Shown: positions 1 to 8,795, counted from the first letter of the stretch. The stretch: DNA of 64,000 nucleotides from an uncultured Bacteroidota bacterium (GCA_902791695.1 CADAWR010000007.1:62001-126000), one strand, 5' to 3'. Numbers and translations are program-made. The notes: a model not told the origin generated them from the sequence alone.

Positions 1-782
1 GGCAGACCGGTGTGGAGGTAGGTGTTGAAGGGACTCTCGACCTCCAGGTGCTTGTTGAGGATGCGGCGGAGGGTGAAGTCGCCTACGGCGTATTTAACCG
101 TGGGGTCGGCCTGCAAGGGCATTCCGCGCTTGAGGCGGTTGAGGTATACGCTTGCTATCAGTGGCTTCTCGGGGCCGTAGTTGGTTTCCTCTTCGACGAT
201 TGAGGCGAGGATGATAAGGTCTTTAAGGTCGTTAGGGTCGTTAGGGTCTTTAAGGTCGTTAAGGGCGCGGGTGCGCCAGAAGGCCTCGTATTCTTTCTCC
301 ATGCGCTGCATGAACTGGTGGGGTGTGACGGTCCAGTAGACCTCGTAGGTGTCGGGGCGGATGAGGTGGAAGCTGTCGAGGGTGACGTTGAAGTCGTTGT
401 GCATGAGCTTGGTGTTGAGGTATTCGTTTAGCTGCCCTGGCAGGCGGAACTTGCCGATGGTGAGCCGTATGGGGTCCTGCTGGCCGTTGCGCAGCTTGCG
501 CACCAGGGCCAGGGTTCGCATGTGGGGTTCGACGACATAGGAACCGGGGCGCACGTCGTCGAGCCGTAGCAGGCTGGCTACGAGGCGGAAGGCTGTGGTG
601 CTGTGCAGCACACCGTCGGCCACGAGGCTGTCGCACAGGGCGTCGCGGGTTGTGGTGTCGGGCAGGTAGAGGCGGCAGGGGTCGCCGTTGGCGGTGGGTT
701 GGCGCAATCCGAGGGCGCCGGCAAGGCAGCCTGCCAGCACGGCGAGGACGATGATTGTCAGGGCTATGGCGTGTTTCTTCAT
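1..782 (-). CDS. mltG: MltG/YceG endolytic murein transglycosylase (C-terminus beyond window)
   Basis: Inner-membrane lytic transglycosylase that cuts growing glycan strands and limits their length. The start ATG (782-780) overlaps the stop of the upstream GNAT gene by 4 nt. Residues about 6-26 form one N-terminal membrane segment. Family signatures in order are IVEEET (the catalytic Glu lies here), ASVYLNRL and LQADPTVKYA, followed by a conserved RRILNKH-type stretch. About 260 codons are inside the window; the last part of the YceG domain lies beyond position 1. Just before the catalytic motif is a run of Asn/Lys-Asp-Leu/Pro triplets encoded by 9-nt direct repeats (about 215-263), which is not typical of the family. 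Last visible gene of the topA-led minus operon. Identification is firm. Confidence 0.93.
   Translation of the reverse strand, partial: MKKHAIALTIIVLAVLAGCLAGALGLRQPTANGDPCRLYLPDTTTRDALCDSLVADGVLHSTTAFRLVASLLRLDDVRPGSYVVEPHMRTLALVRKLRNGQQDPIRLTIGKFRLPGQLNEYLNTKLMHNDFNVTLDSFHLIRPDTYEVYWTVTPHQFMQRMEKEYEAFWRTRALNDLKDPNDPNDLKDLIILASIVEEETNYGPEKPLIASVYLNRLKRGMPLQADPTVKYAVGDFTLRRILNKHLEVESPFNTYLHTGL
215..263 (-). repeat. 9-nt coding tandem repeat (Asn/Lys-Asp-Leu/Pro) inside mltG
   Basis: Read on the minus strand, about five consecutive 9-nt units of the form RAnGACCYT give LNDLKDPNDPNDLKDL just ahead of the catalytic IVEEET motif. The same unit recurs in nqrA at 34682-34757. The unit length keeps the reading frame. 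Confidence 0.8.
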
Positions 783-1168
783 AGTATCTTCTGCATTCGT
801 ATGGTGTCGATGTAGTGGCTGTCGTATTCGAGCCACTCCTTGAAATGGCCGCACTGGGTGTAGCCTGCTTTACGGAAGAGGGCGAGGGAGGCGGTGTTGG
901 GAGCCGCGATGTCGGCGTAGAGCGTATGTAGAGCCGTTTCATGAAGCGGCTCTGCATAATATAGGTTCTCGAGGGCTTTGAGCATGGCGAGGGCGTAGCC
1001 TTGGCGGCGGTATTCGGTGGCCACCATGATGCCGACGGCGGCGCGGTGGTTGACAGGGTCGTAGTTGTACAGATCTACGCATCCATAGGGCAATGCGTAG
1101 AGGCGTAGGCTGCCGCTCGACAGCGACGCCCCTTCTTCGGCCACTAGTGTCAGCTTATCTTTCCCCAT
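779..1168 (-). CDS. GNAT-family N-acetyltransferase, N-terminally short
   Basis: Acetyl-CoA-dependent acetyltransferase of the RimJ/SpeG-like GNAT group, 129 aa. Visible landmarks are the beta4 segment (VGIMVATEYRRQGYA, with the R/Q-x-x-G-Y/x-A pyrophosphate loop), IAAPNTASLALFRKAGY and a C-terminal FKEWLEY. Relatives normally carry about 50-60 further residues at the N-terminus (the alpha1/beta1 region). Here upstream sequence in the same frame is antisense-like recG coding DNA, so the first credible start is ATG 1168, which overlaps the recG stop by 19 nt. The fold is therefore probably incomplete or the gene has been trimmed. Substrate unknown; family assignment good, function uncertain. 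Confidence 0.8.
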   Translation of the reverse strand: MGKDKLTLVAEEGASLSSGSLRLYALPYGCVDLYNYDPVNHRAAVGIMVATEYRRQGYALAMLKALENLYYAEPLHETALHTLYADIAAPNTASLALFRKAGYTQCGHFKEWLEYDSHYIDTIRMQKIL

Positions 1169-3234
1169 AGCATCTTGTTTTTTGAGTGGCGTATGTAGTC
1201 CTGCAGCCTGGGGTATGCCGCGAGGGTGGGGTCGGTGGCGAGGAGGTCGCGCACTTCGTCGCGGGCGGCGGCCACGAGTGGCTCGTCGTCGACGATGGAG
1301 GCTATCTTGAGGTCGAGCATGCCGCTCTGCTGCAGGCCCTGCATGTCGCCGGGGCCTCGCAGGCGCAGGTCGGCTTCGGCAATCAGGAAGCCGTCGGTGG
1401 TGCTGCACATGGTGCGTATGCGCTCCTGCGAGCTGTAGCCGAGCTGGTCTTTGGTCATGAGGATGCAGTAGCTCTGTCCGGAGCCGCGGCCGACGCGGCC
1501 GCGGAGCTGGTGCAGCTGGCTGAGGCCGAAGTGCTCGGCGTTTTCGATGACCATGACGGTGGCGTTGGGCACGTCGACGCCCACCTCTATCACCGTGGTG
1601 GCCACCATGATGTGGGTCAGGCCGCGCTTGAAGCGGTCCATCTCGAAGGCCTTCTCGTCGGCGGTGAGGCCGCCGTGGAGCATGGAGACGTGGTATTGCG
1701 GACGCGGGAAGTAGCTCTGCACCATCTCGAGGCCGTCGATGAGGTCTTTGAGGTCCATCTTGTCGCTCTCGTGGATGAGGGGGTAGACGACATAGACCTG
1801 GCGGCCGGCGTCTATCTGCTGCTTGAGGAAGGCGAACACCTTGGGGCGGTTGGGCTCGGTGCGGTGGTAGGTGCGCACGGGCTGGCGTCCCGGTGGCAGC
1901 TCGTCGATGACCGAGCAGTCGAGGTCGCCATAGACGGTCATGGCCAGGGTGCGCGGTATGGGTGTGGCGGTCATCACCAGCACGTGGGGCGGGGGAGTGG
2001 CTTTGGCCCAGAGTTTGCTGCGCTGCTCGACACCGAAGCGGTGCTGCTCATCGATGACCACGAGACCGAGGTCGCGGAAGCTGACGTTGTCTTCTATCAA
2101 GGCATGGGTGCCGATGACTATGTGGGTCTCTCCGCTGGCTATGCGCTGCTTTATCTGGCGCTTGTCGGCTGGGCGCACGCTGCCTATCAGCAGCTCCACG
2201 TTGAGACCGAGGCCGTCGAGCATGGAGAGGAAAGTGTTGTAGTGCTGTGTGGCAAGAATCTCGGTGGGGGCCATGAGGCAGGCCTGCGAGCCGTTGTCGA
2301 CGGCCAGCAGCATGCACATCAGTGCCACGAGGGTCTTGCCGCTGCCCACATCGCCCTGCAGCAGACGGTTCATCTGGTGGCCGGAGCGCATGTCTTCGCG
2401 TATCTCCTTGATGACGCGCTTCTGGGCTCCCGTGAGGGGGAACGGTATCTTCTCGCTGTAGAAGCGGTTGAAGTGGTCGCCCACGGTGGCGAAGATGCGG
2501 CCTGCCGAGTGTTGCTGGCGTTCGCTGTGGGCCCACTGGTAGTCGAGCTGCATGAAGAAGAGTTCCTCGAACTTGAGGCGTGTGCGCGCTGCGTCGAGTT
2601 GCTGAAGGCTGTCGGGGTAGTGGATAGCTATGAGGGCTTCGCGGCGGCCGAGGAGGCGGTATCGCTCTATGATCTCTTTGGGCAGTGTCTCTTCTATGCC
2701 GCCGAGCGATGCTGTGAGGGTCTCGGTGAGGCGCGCCATTGCGCGGGTACCGAGCCCGTGCTGCTTCATCTTCTCCGTGGTGGTATAGACCGGCAGGTAG
2801 GGCTGGCGGCTGCTGTCGGCGGCGGTGTCGGCTTCCAGCTCAGGGTGCGTCATCTGCCACTGGCCATTGAAGACCGAGGGTTTGCCCATGATGATGTATT
2901 TGACGCCGGGCTTGAGTTTTTCGCGCACCCACTTGGTACCCTGGAACCAGACGAGCTGTAGGGTGCCGGTGCCGTCGTTGAAATCGACGGTGAGGCGCTC
3001 ACGATAGCGGCCGGTGCTCACGGTCTGCATGTTGCTGACGGTGCCGCGCAGCACTACGTACTGGTTCTCGTCTTGCAGCGACGCAATGGTGCTCTGTTGC
3101 GAGCGGTCGATATGCCGGAATGGGAAGTACTCCAGGAGGTCGCCGCAAGTGTGTATGCCGAGTTCCGCGGCCAGCACTTTGGCCTTTGAGGGGCCTACGC
3201 CTTTGAGGTACACTATGTCGTCATTCGGCAGCAT
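1150..3234 (-). CDS. recG: ATP-dependent DNA helicase RecG
   Basis: Double-stranded-DNA translocase that regresses stalled replication forks and processes branched intermediates. At 694 aa it is full length. The order is an N-terminal wedge/OB domain (residues about 55-140), Walker A GDVGSGKT (about 294-301), a DEQHRFG Walker B box, MTATPIPRT, and QLRGRVGRG motif VI. The C-terminal tail ending WGKIS is complete. The start overlaps the coaD end by 14 nt, so translation is probably coupled within the minus operon. Confidence 0.97.
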   Translation of the reverse strand: MLPNDDIVYLKGVGPSKAKVLAAELGIHTCGDLLEYFPFRHIDRSQQSTIASLQDENQYVVLRGTVSNMQTVSTGRYRERLTVDFNDGTGTLQLVWFQGTKWVREKLKPGVKYIIMGKPSVFNGQWQMTHPELEADTAADSSRQPYLPVYTTTEKMKQHGLGTRAMARLTETLTASLGGIEETLPKEIIERYRLLGRREALIAIHYPDSLQQLDAARTRLKFEELFFMQLDYQWAHSERQQHSAGRIFATVGDHFNRFYSEKIPFPLTGAQKRVIKEIREDMRSGHQMNRLLQGDVGSGKTLVALMCMLLAVDNGSQACLMAPTEILATQHYNTFLSMLDGLGLNVELLIGSVRPADKRQIKQRIASGETHIVIGTHALIEDNVSFRDLGLVVIDEQHRFGVEQRSKLWAKATPPPHVLVMTATPIPRTLAMTVYGDLDCSVIDELPPGRQPVRTYHRTEPNRPKVFAFLKQQIDAGRQVYVVYPLIHESDKMDLKDLIDGLEMVQSYFPRPQYHVSMLHGGLTADEKAFEMDRFKRGLTHIMVATTVIEVGVDVPNATVMVIENAEHFGLSQLHQLRGRVGRGSGQSYCILMTKDQLGYSSQERIRTMCSTTDGFLIAEADLRLRGPGDMQGLQQSGMLDLKIASIVDDEPLVAAARDEVRDLLATDPTLAAYPRLQDYIRHSKNKMLWGKIS

Positions 3235-3682
3235 GGGTTAGGCGTTCTCGTTCAAGGGTGCTGCTTATGTTCCGGTGGTCGGCGTCGGCCATCACCAGCA
3301 GGGTCTCTATCGTGGGGTCTTGTGAGCGGTTGACGCTGGCTATCAGCTGCTCGTACTCGAAGTCGGCGGCGGTGCGGATACCGCGTATTATCACTTTGGC
3401 ACCGAGCTGGTGGCAGAGGTCTATGGTCATGCCGCTGTAACAGACAACCTCCACTGTCGGGCAGTCTTTCATGGCCTCGCGTATGCGTTGCATGCGCTCC
3501 TCGGGGCTGAACATGCCGCCAAAGGCACCGTTCGCTCCACTGCGGTCGCGCTCAGCTTTCTCGCTGTTGACACCCACAGCCACCACCACCTTGTCGAAGA
3601 GGGGCAGCACGCGGCGCAATATGGCCTCATGCCCTTTGGTGAAAGGGTCGAACGAACCGGGGAAAAGAGCTAAAACTGCCAT
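3221..3682 (-). CDS. coaD: Phosphopantetheine adenylyltransferase
   Basis: Penultimate step of coenzyme A synthesis: ATP + 4'-phosphopantetheine gives dephospho-CoA. The nucleotidyltransferase signature is clear: FPGSFDPFTKGH at the N-terminus, then IIRGIRTAADFEYE and the ISST motif near the end. 153 aa. Two departures from the family are visible: roughly 12 extra residues around SGANGAFGG before SPEERM, and a shortened C-terminus that ends soon after ISST (LERERLTHAAE), without the usual R-E-L...F-L/V-P tail. The end overlaps the recG start by 14 nt; the start overlaps the upstream OM-barrel gene by 13 nt. Confidence 0.94.
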   Translation of the reverse strand: MAVLALFPGSFDPFTKGHEAILRRVLPLFDKVVVAVGVNSEKAERDRSGANGAFGGMFSPEERMQRIREAMKDCPTVEVVCYSGMTIDLCHQLGAKVIIRGIRTAADFEYEQLIASVNRSQDPTIETLLVMADADHRNISSTLERERLTHAAE

Positions 3683-4341
3683 ATCAGTCTGACGCTTATG
3701 CTGTGGTTGTAACAGTTGTTGGTGCGGGTCTTCCAGCGCTCCTGCACCTCGCCGCTGCTGTTGACCTCGTAGCCGTCGTATTGGTAGAAATTCCAGTCGC
3801 GTTTCACCGGCAGTATGGAATATTGCCAGCGGAAGTTGAGCTGCAGACCGCGCCAGATGGTGAAGCGTGCATCGGCCACTACCATGAGGTCGCTGCTGAG
3901 GAAGGTCATATCGGTGGTATCAGGCTTGAAAAAGGTGCTATCGAAGCCTAATATACCGTGTGGCTGCTGTACAAGGCGTCCGTAGCTGATGCCGGCGCCG
4001 AAGAGCATACCGCCATGGGGATCTTGCCAATGGAGGAGAAGTGGTATCTCGATGTAGTTGGCGGTGAGGTTCAAGCGGTATAGATAGTAGCGAGTGTCGC
4101 TTATGCTTTTTGCGCCGCGCTGACTGAAGAGTGCTTCTACGCTTATGCCCCACTGGTTGTTGCTGCTTATTGCGGCCAGCGCGCCAACGCCGCCGGTGTA
4201 GCCGAAGTGCTTGAAGCCCTTGAGCTCGTCGCCCTCTATCTGGTTTACCGTCATACCTGATGACAGGAAGGCGTGGATGCGCTGTGCATTGGCACCCACA
4301 GCCAACAAGGAGAGCAGCAGTATTATCGTTAGACGTCTCAT
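3670..4341 (-). CDS. Outer-membrane beta-barrel protein (PorT-like small barrel)
   Basis: Predicted 223-aa outer-membrane protein. Signal peptide MRRLTIILLLSLLAVGANAQ with AxAQ cleavage, then alternating hydrophobic strands, the IEIPLLLHW strand typical of the Bacteroidota outer-membrane barrel group that includes PorT, and a C-terminal aromatic ending (WQF) typical for BAM recognition. I chose ATG 4341 because it directly precedes the signal peptide and forms an ATGA overlap with the upstream glycosyltransferase. Specific role unknown. Its place between a membrane glycosyltransferase and coaD is conserved-looking operon packing but says little about function. Confidence 0.85.
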   Translation of the reverse strand: MRRLTIILLLSLLAVGANAQRIHAFLSSGMTVNQIEGDELKGFKHFGYTGGVGALAAISSNNQWGISVEALFSQRGAKSISDTRYYLYRLNLTANYIEIPLLLHWQDPHGGMLFGAGISYGRLVQQPHGILGFDSTFFKPDTTDMTFLSSDLMVVADARFTIWRGLQLNFRWQYSILPVKRDWNFYQYDGYEVNSSGEVQERWKTRTNNCYNHSISVRLIWQF

Positions 4342-6233
4342 AGGTTGTTCCAATTGCGTATCAGTATGGTGAAGTCGGTGGCGGTGCTGTAATGGCGCAT
4401 ATAGCGCAGAGTGAGGCGCTCGCGCAGCTGCTCTGTGGCGTCGCCGCGTAGCATGTCGGCAGGCGAGAAGACGCCCCTGTGGTTGGTGTAGCCTACCCAT
4501 GTGAGCGAGCCAGCGAGGACCGAGAGGCAGTGTGGAAAGAAGCTGCCCTTACGCTTCTGGAACCAGAAGAGCAGCGGTGAGAGCAGTAGCACCATAAGCG
4601 ATGTGCCGATGTCGAACAGACGCTTACGGCGTCGTGAGGTGTCGGTGCTAATAGTGTTGAGGTCGGCTATGTAGAGGTCGTCAGGTGAGAGGACGCTTTC
4701 GCTGCCAATGATGTAGGCGCTTTCCGACGGAGCTATCTTGTATTCCACACCGGTGGTGCGCAGGCATGCCATAAGCTCAATCACATGGCGGATGTCGCAC
4801 CCGCAGAAGACCACCTCATCGGCATGTTCGATGCGGATTATGTCCTGCAGATGGTGTGCATCGGTGTCGTCGGTAACGGTTACATTATCAGTGCTCATAC
4901 CCATGGAGGAATAGAGCTCCTTTAGGCGAGCCGTCTCAGCGGGAGAGCCTACGGCGAGGGTCACGCCACGCGTATGTGCGCGCAACGCGTATCCTTTGAC
5001 GTTGTTGACGCTCAGCAGCACCCTCACTATCAGTGTTGCCATCAGTGTCCATACAGAACCAAGCACCAGCAGCATGCGTGAATAGCGCTGACTCTCGTCG
5101 AGCAGCGAATAGAAAGCCAGCAGCATCAGCAGGCCGGTGCCCATGCCACTTACAATGCGGCCGATGCGCACCGGCTTATCGTAGCCGCCGCCGAGCCAGC
5201 TGCTGCACATAAGTATAAGTATGTACAGCGGTATCACCAGCAGAGTGTATTCCGCAGGGTAGTATTCCGCGCCGCCCCACTTGACGTTTTCCCACAGAGC
5301 CTTGATTAGCACGAAGCCGCCGTAGGCCAGCAGGAAATCGGCCAGCGGTACCGCTATACGCTGAGCTATGCGCTGCATCCATGCCAGTGTGGCGCGAAGC
5401 CATATGGCCACCTGCAGCAATAGGTTGAACAGCCGTGCATCCTTGCCACTGAAGTATTTGCGTACAAAGATTGCCATGGCGTTATAGAACGTGTACACGT
5501 AGTTCATCGACCCTTTGCGGGTGCTTTCACCCTTGTAATGGATGATACGTGTGGTGGGCAGATAGTAGTTTTTCCAGCCAGCAAGCTTGATGCTCCACGA
5601 ATAGTCGATATCCTCGCCATACATGAAGTAGGTCTCGTCCAGGCCGCCAATCTTGTCGTACACCTCGCGGCGCAGCATGAGGAAGGCTCCCGGGAGTATC
5701 TCAATCTCGTTGACATCGTCCTCGCCAAGGTGCCCCATGTAGTAGGCGGCAAAGCGCTTGGAGCGGGGAAACAGGCGCGTTAGACCGCTGATTTTGTAGA
5801 ACGACGCTGCTGGCGAAGGAAAGCCACGTTTGCTCTCGCGCAGGTAGTTGCCTTTGCCGTCGACCATCTTCACCGTCAGTCCGCCGCAGTCGGCGTGCTG
5901 CACCATGAAGTCGACGCAACGCACGAAAGTATCGTTCTCCACGACGGTGTCGGGGTTGAGCAGCAACAGACAATCGCCTGTCGATTTGGCAAGCGCCATG
6001 TTGTTGGCGCGGGCGAACCCCACGTTCTCATGGTTCTCTATGACGTGCACCTGCGGAAAGTCGCTGTGCACCATCTCCATGCTGCCGTCCACCGAGTCGT
6101 TGTCCACGACCCACACATCGAGCCCCAGTTCGCTGCCGTCGGCCAGCCTGCGGGAAGACCCGTAGACCGACGCCAGGCACTGCTTGAGGAAGTACTTGAC
6201 GTTATAGTTGACTATTATGACCGATAGGGTCAT
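4338..6233 (-). CDS. Family 2 glycosyltransferase with C-terminal membrane domain
   Basis: 631 aa. Residues about 1-260 are a GT-A family 2 domain (SVIIVNYNVKYFL, VVDNDSVDGS, LLLNPDT as the DxD-like metal site, GGLDETYFMYGEDIDYSW). Residues about 260-430 hold several membrane segments. Residues about 430-540 form a Rossmann-like region resembling the nucleotide-binding part of polyprenyl-phosphate sugar-phosphate transferases, but the phosphotransferase catalytic domain itself is not evident after RRKRLFDIG. Probably adds sugars to a surface glycan or lipid-linked precursor. The start overlaps the topA stop by 4 nt; the stop overlaps the barrel gene by 4 nt. Confidence 0.88.
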   Translation of the reverse strand: MTLSVIIVNYNVKYFLKQCLASVYGSSRRLADGSELGLDVWVVDNDSVDGSMEMVHSDFPQVHVIENHENVGFARANNMALAKSTGDCLLLLNPDTVVENDTFVRCVDFMVQHADCGGLTVKMVDGKGNYLRESKRGFPSPAASFYKISGLTRLFPRSKRFAAYYMGHLGEDDVNEIEILPGAFLMLRREVYDKIGGLDETYFMYGEDIDYSWSIKLAGWKNYYLPTTRIIHYKGESTRKGSMNYVYTFYNAMAIFVRKYFSGKDARLFNLLLQVAIWLRATLAWMQRIAQRIAVPLADFLLAYGGFVLIKALWENVKWGGAEYYPAEYTLLVIPLYILILMCSSWLGGGYDKPVRIGRIVSGMGTGLLMLLAFYSLLDESQRYSRMLLVLGSVWTLMATLIVRVLLSVNNVKGYALRAHTRGVTLAVGSPAETARLKELYSSMGMSTDNVTVTDDTDAHHLQDIIRIEHADEVVFCGCDIRHVIELMACLRTTGVEYKIAPSESAYIIGSESVLSPDDLYIADLNTISTDTSRRRKRLFDIGTSLMVLLLSPLLFWFQKRKGSFFPHCLSVLAGSLTWVGYTNHRGVFSPADMLRGDATEQLRERLTLRYMRHYSTATDFTILIRNWNNL

Positions 6234-8554
6234 TTCTTCTTGGCCTTCTTCTTGCCGGCGCCCTCAATGATTTCCATGGCCTGTTCCAGCGTCATCTTCA
6301 GCGAGTCAACGTCTTTGGCCAGGCGGAAGTTCTCACCGCGGTAGGTAAGGTACGGGCCGAAGCGTCCTATGTTGCTCACCACGGCGTCGCCGTCCTTGAT
6401 GCCTATCTCGTGCGGGTATACCTTCTTCAGCTCTTCCTTCTTTTCCTCGACCTTGCGCTTGGTGTCGATAATCTCTATGGCACGCTCAAGAGTCACCTCG
6501 TACGGATCGTCGTTCTTGCCGAGCGAGTAGAACTTGCCGTTGTGGCGCACATAGGGGCCGAACTTGCCGATGCTCACCGTCACCTCCTTGTCCTCGAACT
6601 CGCCGAGGGTGCGTGGCAGCGAGAACAGGCCGAGGGCCTCCTCGAGGGTTATAGTCTCTATGCTCTGGCCTTTCTTCATGCTGGCGAAGCGCGGCTTTTC
6701 GTCGCTGTTGGTTTCGCCAATCTGCACCAGGGTGCCGTAGCGACCAATCTTGGCGTAGACGTTCTTGCCGCTGGCGGGGTCAACGCCCAGCAGGCGGCTG
6801 CCGGTGGTGCGCTGGCTGGTCTGTTGCGTCTGGCGTATGTTCTTGTGGAAAGGCACATAGAACTTGTCGATAACCTTGCGCCACTCCTTCTTGCCGTCGG
6901 CGATGTCGTCGAAGTCCTTCTCCACGGTAGCCGTGAAGTTGTAGTCCATGATGTTGTTGAAGTGGTCCATGAGGAAGCTGTTCACCACGCATCCGATGTC
7001 GGTGGGGAAGAGCTTGCCCTTCTCGGCGTAGCCCTTCTCGGTGCGCGTCATCTGTTTCACCTGGCCGTCCTTGAGCGTCAGCACGGTGCACTGGCGAGGC
7101 TCAGCCTCACGGTCCTCCTTGATGATGTATTCGCGTTTGAGTATGGTGCTGATGGTGGGGGCGTAGGTCGACGGGCGTCCGATGCCGAGGTCCTCGAGCT
7201 TCTTCACAAGGCTTGCCTCGGTGTAGCGCGGCGTGTGCTGCGTCCAGTGTTCGGCGGCCTCGCAGCTTTCCATGGTCAGGCGTGTGCCTTCGGGCAGCTG
7301 CGGCAGCAGCGACTGGGTCTGGTTGTCGTCCTCGTCGTCGGTGCTCTCCATGTACACCTTGAGGAATCCGTCGAACTTCACCTGCTCGCCGCTACACTGG
7401 AAGCTGAGAGTCTGACCGCTAATGGCAATCTCTATCTCCGTCTTCTCGAGCTCGGCGTCGGCCATCTGGCTGGCCACGGTGCGCTTCCAGATGAGCTCGT
7501 ACAGGCGGCGCTGTGCGCTCTCGGTGTTGATGGTCTGTGCCTCGAGGTTGGTGGGGCGTATGGCCTCGTGGGCCTCCTGTGCGCCCTTGGTCTTGGTCTG
7601 GTAACGGCGTGTCTTGACGTATTCCTGACCGTACTGGTTCTCAATTTCCTTCTTCGCCATGCCGAGAGCGAGCTCGCTGAGGTTCACGCTGTCGGTACGC
7701 ATGTAGGTTATATATCCGCTCTCATACAGTTGCTGTGCTACCTGCATCGTCCTTGCCACGCTGAAGCCCAGCTTGCGGCTGGCCTCCTGCTGCAGGGTGC
7801 TGGTGGTGAACGGCGGCGCCGGCATACGGCGCAAAGGTTTGGTCTCTATCTTGCCAATCTTGAAGCTGGCGCCCACGAGGCTCTGCAGGAAGGCTTCGGC
7901 CTCCTCGGCAGTGTCGTAGTGGCGTCCCAGCTCGGCGTGCAGCACCTTCCCGCTCTCGATGGGGCGGAACTGGGCTACGACGCGGAAGTAGGGCTTGCTG
8001 ACGAAGTTCTTGATCTCCTCCTCGCGCTCCACTATCAGGCGCACCGCCACGCTCTGCACGCGGCCGGCGCTCAGCGCGGGCTTGATTTTGCTCCACAGGA
8101 TGGGGCTGATCTCGTAGCCCACCAGGCGGTCCAGCACGCGGCGTGCCTGCTGGGCGTCCACAAGGTTCATGTCAATCTGGCGCGGGTTCTCGATGGCGTG
8201 CAGGATCGCCGACTTGGTAATCTCGTTGAACACAATACGCTGGGTGGTCTTGGGGTCCAGCTTCAGCGTCTCCTGCAGGTGCCATGCTATGGCCTCTCCC
8301 TCGCGGTCCTCATCGGACGCGAGCCACACCTTGTCGGCTTCCTTGACAGCTTTCTTAAGCTCGTTCACCAGCGTGCGCTTGTCGTCGCTTATCTGGTACT
8401 GCGGCTCGTAGTTGTCGTCCACATCGATGCTCATCTCCTTCTTCGCGAGGTCGCGGATGTGGCCGTAGCTCGACTTCACTGTGTAGTCTTTGCCGAGAAA
8501 TTTCTCGATGGTTTTTGCCTTGGCAGGCGACTCAACTATTACTAGATTCTTCAT
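6230..8554 (-). CDS. topA: DNA topoisomerase I (type IA)
   Basis: Relaxes negative supercoils. 774 aa starting MKNLVIVESPAKAKTIEKFL. Toprim domain with DEDREGE (about residues 80-87), active-site Tyr284 in YITYMRTDS, and PPFTTSTLQQEA. Instead of zinc ribbons the C-terminus carries three Toprim C-terminal repeats (GRYGTLVQIG, GKFGPYVRHNGKFYSL, GRFGPYLTYRGENF) and a basic AGKKKAKKK tail, as in other Bacteroidota. The reading frame stays open upstream of 8554, but that extension has no homology and overlaps nadE, so ATG 8554 is the start. First gene of the minus operon down to mltG. Confidence 0.97.
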   Translation of the reverse strand: MKNLVIVESPAKAKTIEKFLGKDYTVKSSYGHIRDLAKKEMSIDVDDNYEPQYQISDDKRTLVNELKKAVKEADKVWLASDEDREGEAIAWHLQETLKLDPKTTQRIVFNEITKSAILHAIENPRQIDMNLVDAQQARRVLDRLVGYEISPILWSKIKPALSAGRVQSVAVRLIVEREEEIKNFVSKPYFRVVAQFRPIESGKVLHAELGRHYDTAEEAEAFLQSLVGASFKIGKIETKPLRRMPAPPFTTSTLQQEASRKLGFSVARTMQVAQQLYESGYITYMRTDSVNLSELALGMAKKEIENQYGQEYVKTRRYQTKTKGAQEAHEAIRPTNLEAQTINTESAQRRLYELIWKRTVASQMADAELEKTEIEIAISGQTLSFQCSGEQVKFDGFLKVYMESTDDEDDNQTQSLLPQLPEGTRLTMESCEAAEHWTQHTPRYTEASLVKKLEDLGIGRPSTYAPTISTILKREYIIKEDREAEPRQCTVLTLKDGQVKQMTRTEKGYAEKGKLFPTDIGCVVNSFLMDHFNNIMDYNFTATVEKDFDDIADGKKEWRKVIDKFYVPFHKNIRQTQQTSQRTTGSRLLGVDPASGKNVYAKIGRYGTLVQIGETNSDEKPRFASMKKGQSIETITLEEALGLFSLPRTLGEFEDKEVTVSIGKFGPYVRHNGKFYSLGKNDDPYEVTLERAIEIIDTKRKVEEKKEELKKVYPHEIGIKDGDAVVSNIGRFGPYLTYRGENFRLAKDVDSLKMTLEQAMEIIEGAGKKKAKKK

Positions 8555-8667
8555 ATTTTTGGGTATTTTTTTGTTCGTTTTAGGCTTTCTATGCGGTATT
8601 GAAAACGTATATATATTTAATTTATTGTATTGGAACGATATTTTTTTGCATTTTTTTTGTATTTCTG

Positions 8668-8795
8668 CCGTATCCTCTCCGTACCCTCTCCGTCTGTTCA
8701 CCGGTTGTTCTACTGTTGTTCGACGGTTTAAACCGTTAAACAATCGGTGAACAACCGGTGAACAGACGTAGAAGAGACGGAGGGGATAGGGAGGG
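8668..8795. repeat. Dispersed intergenic palindrome, copy A (11-nt units)
   Basis: Fills the divergent topA/nadE gap. The core is three 11-nt units from 8695 (TGTTCACCGGT, TGTTCTACTGT, TGTTCGACGGT), then the centre TTTAAA, then complementary units (ACCGTTAAACA, ATCGGTGAACA, ACCGGTGAACA). Outer flanks CCTCTCCGT on the left and GACGGAGG on the right extend the symmetry. Copies B-D lie at 19200, 26832 and 36617. The rest of 8555-8875 is AT-rich; near the nadE start there is only a weak TATATTTT-like element. Confidence 0.85.

Noticed and set aside
1186..2961. Long plus-strand open frame (591 codons) opposite recG
   Set aside because: Antisense to a full-length RecG with all motifs; the translated product is low-complexity Val/Ala/Glu/Leu typical of the reverse frame of GC-rich coding DNA.
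6410..8545. Plus-strand open frame of 711 codons opposite topA
   Set aside because: Mirror frame of topA; no recognisable domain and skewed composition.
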